A stretch of DNA of 64,000 bases. It comes from Bradyrhizobium stylosanthis (lineage in GTDB: Bacteria; Pseudomonadota; Alphaproteobacteria; Rhizobiales; Xanthobacteraceae). The stretch covers positions 713,190 to 777,189 of the forward strand of contig NZ_LVEM01000003.1 in the NCBI RefSeq assembly GCF_001641335.1. The letters run 5' to 3'. Both the position numbers and the translations under genes were made by a program. Of the stretch, positions 59,945 to 64,000 are shown piece by piece; the first letter of the stretch is position 1, and every line of letters begins with the position of its first letter. Below the pieces are notes generated by a model, which saw only the letters and a list, made by a program, of their open reading frames with translations, ran no database searches and was not told where the DNA came from.

Positions 59945-60951
59945 GCGGCGTCCCCGGCCTTCTTTTTCTTCTTGTCCTTGAACAGCTCCTCGCGCGCCTT
60001 GGCGGCGTCGTCGGAGAGCTGCACCACCAGACGATCCGGCAGGCGCATGTCGACGGCGACGATGTCGCGGGAGAACAGCCTGTCCTCCTTGTCGAGCTTG
60101 GTCAGCATCGCGAGCGCGTTGCCGACGTCCTGCTCGGGCAGGCGGATGTCGAGACCGTCCTTCAGCCTCAGGTTCCAGCGCCGCTCGCCGACATAGATGG
60201 CAGCCTTGGTGATCGAGTTGACCTGCGGATAGCGCGCCAGCAGCGCCAGGAAATCGCGGGCCTGGGTGTCAGCCCCCTTGCCGACGACGAGCGGCAGCGA
60301 CAGGAAGCGGCGCGAGACGTAGGGTTCGAGCACGGCGCCGTCGTCGGCGATGACGGAGAGCCGGCCGGCCTCCTGCCACAGCGCGAAGGCTTGGCGCTCG
60401 GTGATGTCGATCATCAGCCGGCCCGGATAGAGCTTCAGCACGGTCGCGTCGGCAATCCAGGGATTGGCCTTGAGCTTCTCGCGCACGACGTCGGCATCGA
60501 GGAACAGCAGCGAGGAGCGGCCGCTGACGCCGCCGATCGCGAGGATCTCGTCCTGGGTGAGCTGCTTGCGGCCGTTGATCACCACGGAGGTGATGCGGAA
60601 GCCGGCGGAATTGGCCATGGCGTTGCGGGCATCGCTGACCGCCGTGATGAAATCCTGGAGATGGCCGCCCTTGACGATGCCGAAGCCGCAGCTGCCGATC
60701 AGCAGCAGCACGGTCATGGTGATCCCGACCCGGCGCGGCGCATAGCGCTCGACCAGAGCGACCAGGCGCGGCGGCGGTTCGCGCTCGACCACGGCCTTGG
60801 CCTTGATCCTGGCGGCGGCGCGCTTCTCCTCGCGCTTGTCCTGCACCCACTCGCGCAGAAGCACGACCGCTCCGATAGCGGCCGCCTTCAGATCAGCTTG
60901 GGGCCTCAGCGATCTCAAAAACGACCGGGTGAGGCTTCCTGCACCATCCAT
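59941..60951 (-). CDS. ftsQ: Cell division protein FtsQ/DivIB
   Basis: A 336-residue bitopic membrane protein. A long basic cytoplasmic part (about 1-75), one membrane segment (VGITMTVLLLIGSCGFGIV, about 75-95), a POTRA domain (SVVINGRKQLTQDEILAIGG) and the FtsQ beta domain (NPWIADATVLKLYPGRLMIDITERQAFALWQ) follow. The end is KDKKKKKAGDAA. It bridges early and late divisome proteins. ATG 60951 begins MDGAGSLTRSF. Confidence 0.95.
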   Translation of the reverse strand: MDGAGSLTRSFLRSLRPQADLKAAAIGAVVLLREWVQDKREEKRAAARIKAKAVVEREPPPRLVALVERYAPRRVGITMTVLLLIGSCGFGIVKGGHLQDFITAVSDARNAMANSAGFRITSVVINGRKQLTQDEILAIGGVSGRSSLLFLDADVVREKLKANPWIADATVLKLYPGRLMIDITERQAFALWQEAGRLSVIADDGAVLEPYVSRRFLSLPLVVGKGADTQARDFLALLARYPQVNSITKAAIYVGERRWNLRLKDGLDIRLPEQDVGNALAMLTKLDKEDRLFSRDIVAVDMRLPDRLVVQLSDDAAKAREELFKDKKKKKAGDAA

Positions 60952-61291
60952 TGCACGAGCTCGTCAACAGTTTGCCCGCGACATCGCGCGGGTCCTGGCG
61001 AACATGACGTCTCGGACGTGCCGGGCCGGATCAGCAGAACGAAGCCTCTCCCATCATTGCGTTCGCTGGAGGTGACATCACCCGCAACAGCTCACGCGCC
61101 GGCAGCCAAAGCGCCATATGCGCCGCCAGCGTTAACCTTCGGATGTCCTGGTAAACAAAAGGTAAAATTCGTTAACGCGGAATGCTTTTTGCCCAGCCAT
61201 GTGAGGCATTTATGCCGCGATCTCCGGCATTTTACCGGATTTGGGCTCCAAACCGGGCCGTTTCGCCCGCCTGGCCGTTAACCAGTCCTAA
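60952..61291. other. Region between ddl and ftsQ with CtrA-like sites
   Basis: 340 bases with no gene. On the minus strand, TTTACCTTTTGTTTACC (61150-61166) has two TTTA half-sites spaced by 7 bases, like the CtrA motif TTAA-N7-TTAA. Full TTAACC/TTAACG half-sites lie at about 61131, 61171 and 61268. It is the likely promoter region of the ftsQAZ group. Confidence 0.45.
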
Positions 61292-62278
61292 TTATTTCCG
61301 CACGCCCCGCCCGGCGAGCTCGACCAGCCCGTTCAGGAACTCGACGAACGCGATGCCCTCGGCTTTCAACGCCTTGGGGTAGAGCGACGACTTGGTCAGC
61401 CCGGGCAGCGTGTTGGTTTCGAGGTAGACGAGGCCCCTGTCCGAGACGATAAAGTCGGAGCGCGAATAGCCGGTGCAGGACATCGCCCGGTGCGCCAGCA
61501 TCGCCTGCTCCTTCAGAGCGGCCATGATCTCCGGCGAAAACCGGCCGGGGCAGATCTCCTGGGTCGACTTCAGGAGATATTTTGCGGCGTAATCGAAACT
61601 GCCCTCACCCGGAATGATCTCGATCGGCGGCAGCGCGATGATCGACCCGTCGGCGCGCTCCAGCACGCCGCAGGTCGCCTCGACGCCGGCGATGTAGGGC
61701 TCGATCACATAGTCTTCGTGCCTGGCCGCGTTGCGGACGGCGACGAGATCCTGCTTCGCGTTGACGAAGATCAAGCCGTAGCTCGACCCGTCCCGCGCCG
61801 GCTTTGCGATCAGCCTGCCATATTCGGCGAAGGCCTCCTCGATGTTGCCGAGCGCGACGTTCGCCGGCGGCGTCACGCCGCCGAGTGCGGCAAAGTGCTT
61901 GGCCGCGATCTTGTCGAAGGCGAGATGCGAGGACGCCGAGCCGGATCCGGTGAACGGCACGCCGCGCGCCTCGCACATCACCTGCAATTCGCCGTTCTCG
62001 GCGCGCCCGCCATGCAGGCCGAGCACCAGCACGCGGCCTTCCGCCTTGGCCTGGTCGAGCGCTGCTTCGAGCGGAATACCCGACGTGCCCGGCTTGAACT
62101 CGTCCTCGAAGGGCCGGGCATGCTCGAGCAGCTGCTTCGACTGCACCACATGCACCTTGTCCTCGACGTCCCACCACCAGAGATCAGCCTCGGGCAGCGC
62201 CTGATGCAGCGCCTGCGCCGAAGCGACCGAAACCAGACGCTCGCGATTGGAGCCGCCGAAGAGGATGGTGATGCGCAT
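61292..62278 (-). CDS. ddl: D-alanine--D-alanine ligase
   Basis: A 328-residue ATP-grasp enzyme that makes D-Ala-D-Ala for peptidoglycan. MRITILFGGSNRERLVSVAS is the N-terminal glycine loop, LGLHGGRAENGELQ the substrate site (canonical HG..GEDG is altered to HGGRAENGE), KPARDGSSYGLIFV the ATP loop, and YLETNTLPGLTKSSLYPK the C-terminal motif. The place between murB and ftsQ is normal for the group. The altered N-terminal motifs point to a divergent Ddl branch but not to loss of function. Confidence 0.9.
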   Translation of the reverse strand: MRITILFGGSNRERLVSVASAQALHQALPEADLWWWDVEDKVHVVQSKQLLEHARPFEDEFKPGTSGIPLEAALDQAKAEGRVLVLGLHGGRAENGELQVMCEARGVPFTGSGSASSHLAFDKIAAKHFAALGGVTPPANVALGNIEEAFAEYGRLIAKPARDGSSYGLIFVNAKQDLVAVRNAARHEDYVIEPYIAGVEATCGVLERADGSIIALPPIEIIPGEGSFDYAAKYLLKSTQEICPGRFSPEIMAALKEQAMLAHRAMSCTGYSRSDFIVSDRGLVYLETNTLPGLTKSSLYPKALKAEGIAFVEFLNGLVELAGRGVRK

Positions 62279-62295
62279 TCGTGTCCTCGCATTTC

Positions 62296-62395
62296 GTCAT
62301 TCCGGGATGGTGCGCAAGCACCAGACCCGGAATCTCGAGATTCTCAGGTGCGCAATTGCGCACCGTAGTTCGCGCTCCGCGCGCCCCGGAATGAC
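62296..62395. repeat. Inverted repeat between murB and ddl
   Basis: GTCATTCCGGGATGGTGCGC at the left and the mirrored GCGCCCCGGAATGAC at the right, with inner GGTGCGCAATTGCGCACC. It lies in the 119-base gap inside the mur/fts cluster. Confidence 0.8.
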
Positions 62396-62397
62396 TG

Positions 62398-63318
62398 TTA
62401 AATAGAAACCCCGATCCGCTTGATTTCCCAGTGCAGCTCGATTCCGGAATTCGCCTTCACGCGCTCACGCACCGTCTCGCCCAGCGTCTCGATGTCGTGC
62501 GCGGTGGCGTCCCCGGTGTTGATCAGGAAATTGCAATGCATCTCGGACACCTGCGCGCCGCCGACGCGCAGGCCGCGGCAGCCCGCGGCATCCACCAGCT
62601 TCCAGGCGGAATGGCCGGGCGGATTCTTGAAGGTCGAGCCGCCGGTCTTTTCGCGGATCGGCTGCGCGGTCTCGCGGTGCGTCTGCACCTCCGCCATCCG
62701 CGCGCGGATCGTCTCGGCATCTTTGACCTCGCCGCGAAAACGCGCGGAAGTGAAGATGATGGAGGGATCGACGCCGCTGTTGCGGTAGACGAACTTCATG
62801 TCGGCGTTGGAGAAGATATGCCTGGTGCCGTCGCGCCCGACGCCGCGCGCCTCGATCAGCACGTCCTTGGTCTCGCCGCCATTGGCGCCCGCATTCATGC
62901 GCAGTGCGCCGCCGATGGTGCCGGGGATGCCGAAGAAGAATTCGAGCCCGCCGATATTTGCGGTGGCCGCAACTTCCGCCACGCGCTTGTCGAGCGCGGC
63001 AGCGCCCGCGGTGACTATGTCGCCGTTCGCATTCGCTTCGCCAAAGGCGCGCGGCGCAAGGCGGATCACCACGCCGGCAATCCCGCCGTCGCGCACGATC
63101 AGATTGGAGCCGACGCCGACGACATAGACCGGGATGTCGCTGGCAAGATGCGCAAGGAAATAAGCGAGATCGTCCTCATCCGCCGGCGTGAACAGCACCT
63201 GCGCCGGACCGCCGACGCGAAACCAGGTCAACTCGGCCAGCGACTGGTTGGCGAGCAGCCGGCCGCGAAGTTGCGGCATCGCGGCTTTGAGATCAGGCGT
63301 GATGTCGGGAAAGCTCAC
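62398..63318 (-). CDS. murB: UDP-N-acetylenolpyruvoylglucosamine reductase
   Basis: A 306-residue flavoenzyme that makes UDP-MurNAc. Visible: AELTWFRVGGPAQVLFTPAD (FAD site), YVVGVGSNLIVRDGG, GLEFFFGIPGTIGGALRMNAGANGGE, and the substrate/catalytic region EKTGGSTFKNPPGHSAWKL with the Ser and the late Glu in EMHCNFLIN... It starts 4 bases after the murC stop, so it is coupled to murC. Confidence 0.97.
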   Translation of the reverse strand: MSFPDITPDLKAAMPQLRGRLLANQSLAELTWFRVGGPAQVLFTPADEDDLAYFLAHLASDIPVYVVGVGSNLIVRDGGIAGVVIRLAPRAFGEANANGDIVTAGAAALDKRVAEVAATANIGGLEFFFGIPGTIGGALRMNAGANGGETKDVLIEARGVGRDGTRHIFSNADMKFVYRNSGVDPSIIFTSARFRGEVKDAETIRARMAEVQTHRETAQPIREKTGGSTFKNPPGHSAWKLVDAAGCRGLRVGGAQVSEMHCNFLINTGDATAHDIETLGETVRERVKANSGIELHWEIKRIGVSI

Positions 63319-63322
63319 CGCC

Positions 63323-64000
63323 CTACCCCAGCGCCTTCAACTGGTCCGGCAGCGCATACGCCCATTGCGTGATGTTGCCGGCGCCGAGGCACACGACGAG
63401 ATCGCCGGACTTTGCGAGCCCCTTGACGATCCCTGCAAGCTCCGGCGCCGTCGGCAGCGGCACCACTTCGCGATGCCCATGCGCACGCAGGCCCGCGACG
63501 AAATGATCGCGGTCGATGCCGTCGATCGGCGCTTCGCCGGCGGCATAGACGTCGGCGACGACAACCGCATCCGCGTCGTTGAAACAGGTGCAGAATTCCT
63601 CGAACAGCGATTGCAGGCGGGTGTAGCGATGCGGTTGCACCACGGCGATGATCTTGCCGTTGGTGGATTCGCGTGCCGCCTTCAGCACCGCCGCGATCTC
63701 GACGGGATGATGGCCGTAATCGTCGATCACGGTCACGCCGTTCCACTCGCCTGTCTTGGTGAAGCGGCGTTTGACGCCGCCGAAGCCGGCGATCGCCTTG
63801 CGGATCGCTTCGTCCGATACGCCGAGCTCGCGCGCGACCGCGATCGCGGCCGTCGCGTTGGAGGCGTTGTGGCGGCCCGGCATCGGCAACATCAAATCCG
63901 GGATCTCGTGCACGGCCCCGGTCTTGCGATCGCGGAACGCGACCTTGAATTTGGAGCCCCCGCCCATCGGTGTGAGATCGACGAACCGCACGTCGGCCTG
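63323..64000 (-). CDS. murC: UDP-N-acetylmuramate--L-alanine ligase, partial
   Basis: The 3' part of murC; the gene runs past the window edge and only about 225 C-terminal residues are seen. GRHNASNATAAIAVARELG and VKRRFTKTGEWNGVTVIDDYGHHPVEIAAVL are marks of MurC, as is QPHRYTRLQSLFEEF. The enzyme adds L-Ala to UDP-MurNAc. It ends 4 bases before murB. Confidence 0.95.
   Translation of the reverse strand, partial: QADVRFVDLTPMGGGSKFKVAFRDRKTGAVHEIPDLMLPMPGRHNASNATAAIAVARELGVSDEAIRKAIAGFGGVKRRFTKTGEWNGVTVIDDYGHHPVEIAAVLKAARESTNGKIIAVVQPHRYTRLQSLFEEFCTCFNDADAVVVADVYAAGEAPIDGIDRDHFVAGLRAHGHREVVPLPTAPELAGIVKGLAKSGDLVVCLGAGNITQWAYALPDQLKALG

Overview
This window is chromosomal DNA from a high-GC alphaproteobacterium, most likely Bradyrhizobium or a close relative in the Nitrobacteraceae. 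The evidence is codon usage, many intergenic palindromic repeats of the kind common in that family, a CYP199-type P450, a Flp pilin of rhizobial type, and a division cluster in the order murC-murB-ddl-ftsQ-ftsA-ftsZ-lpxC with bamD, recN and ligA behind it. I found no rRNA, tRNA, insertion sequence, prophage or CRISPR array.

Layout. 1-8.3 kb holds a DUF1328 membrane peptide, a UvrD-type helicase, an alpha/beta hydrolase started by TTG, an orphan HicB-like protein, a translationally coupled Cys-rich/OmpA-like envelope pair, and a lipid-flavoured run (Mpo1-like, SDR epimerase, isoprenylcysteine methyltransferase-like). 8.4-14.2 kb holds a sorbosone/PQQ-type glucose dehydrogenase-like protein and a probable tartrate locus: LysR and aspartate dehydrogenase face an ACS-family MFS carrier and tartrate dehydrogenase, with a TTATA-N11-TATAA LysR box between them. 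14.2-21 kb is a surface-protein region: TPR and FecR-domain secreted proteins divergent from a 1605-residue FecR/VCBS/RTX protein whose VCBS array is built from three copies of a 223-residue double unit. 21-28.6 kb holds two related secreted alpha/beta hydrolases around an Omp25-like porin, a CGNR regulator, a dehalogenase/epoxide-hydrolase-like enzyme, a MarR regulator, a periplasmic binding protein and a CYP199-like P450. 28.9-33.4 kb holds a YadGH-like ABC exporter, a glycine-zipper peptide, an L,D-transpeptidase and an M28-like peptidase.

33.5-39 kb is the most interesting part. An acyl carrier protein and a fatty acyl-AMP ligase converge on a desaturase, an AlgI-like MBOAT acyltransferase and a membrane-anchored SGNH-like protein. 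This matches the logic of Dlt or alginate acetylation machines (activate, carry, move across the membrane, hand over to an acceptor), but apparently for a fatty acyl group. I infer an envelope or glycan acylation system.

39-50 kb holds a glycerophosphodiesterase, a membrane-fused spermidine-synthase-like protein, a CrtI-like oxidoreductase, a Flp pilin, PrmA, a 59-residue gene found by reading the gap downstream of prmA, an aminopeptidase P and a Bcr/CflA drug exporter. 50-64 kb is all minus strand: ligA, recN, bamD, lpxC, ftsZ, ftsA, ftsQ, ddl, murB and the 3' part of murC. It has a rho-independent terminator after ftsZ and candidate CtrA sites upstream of ftsQ and lpxC.
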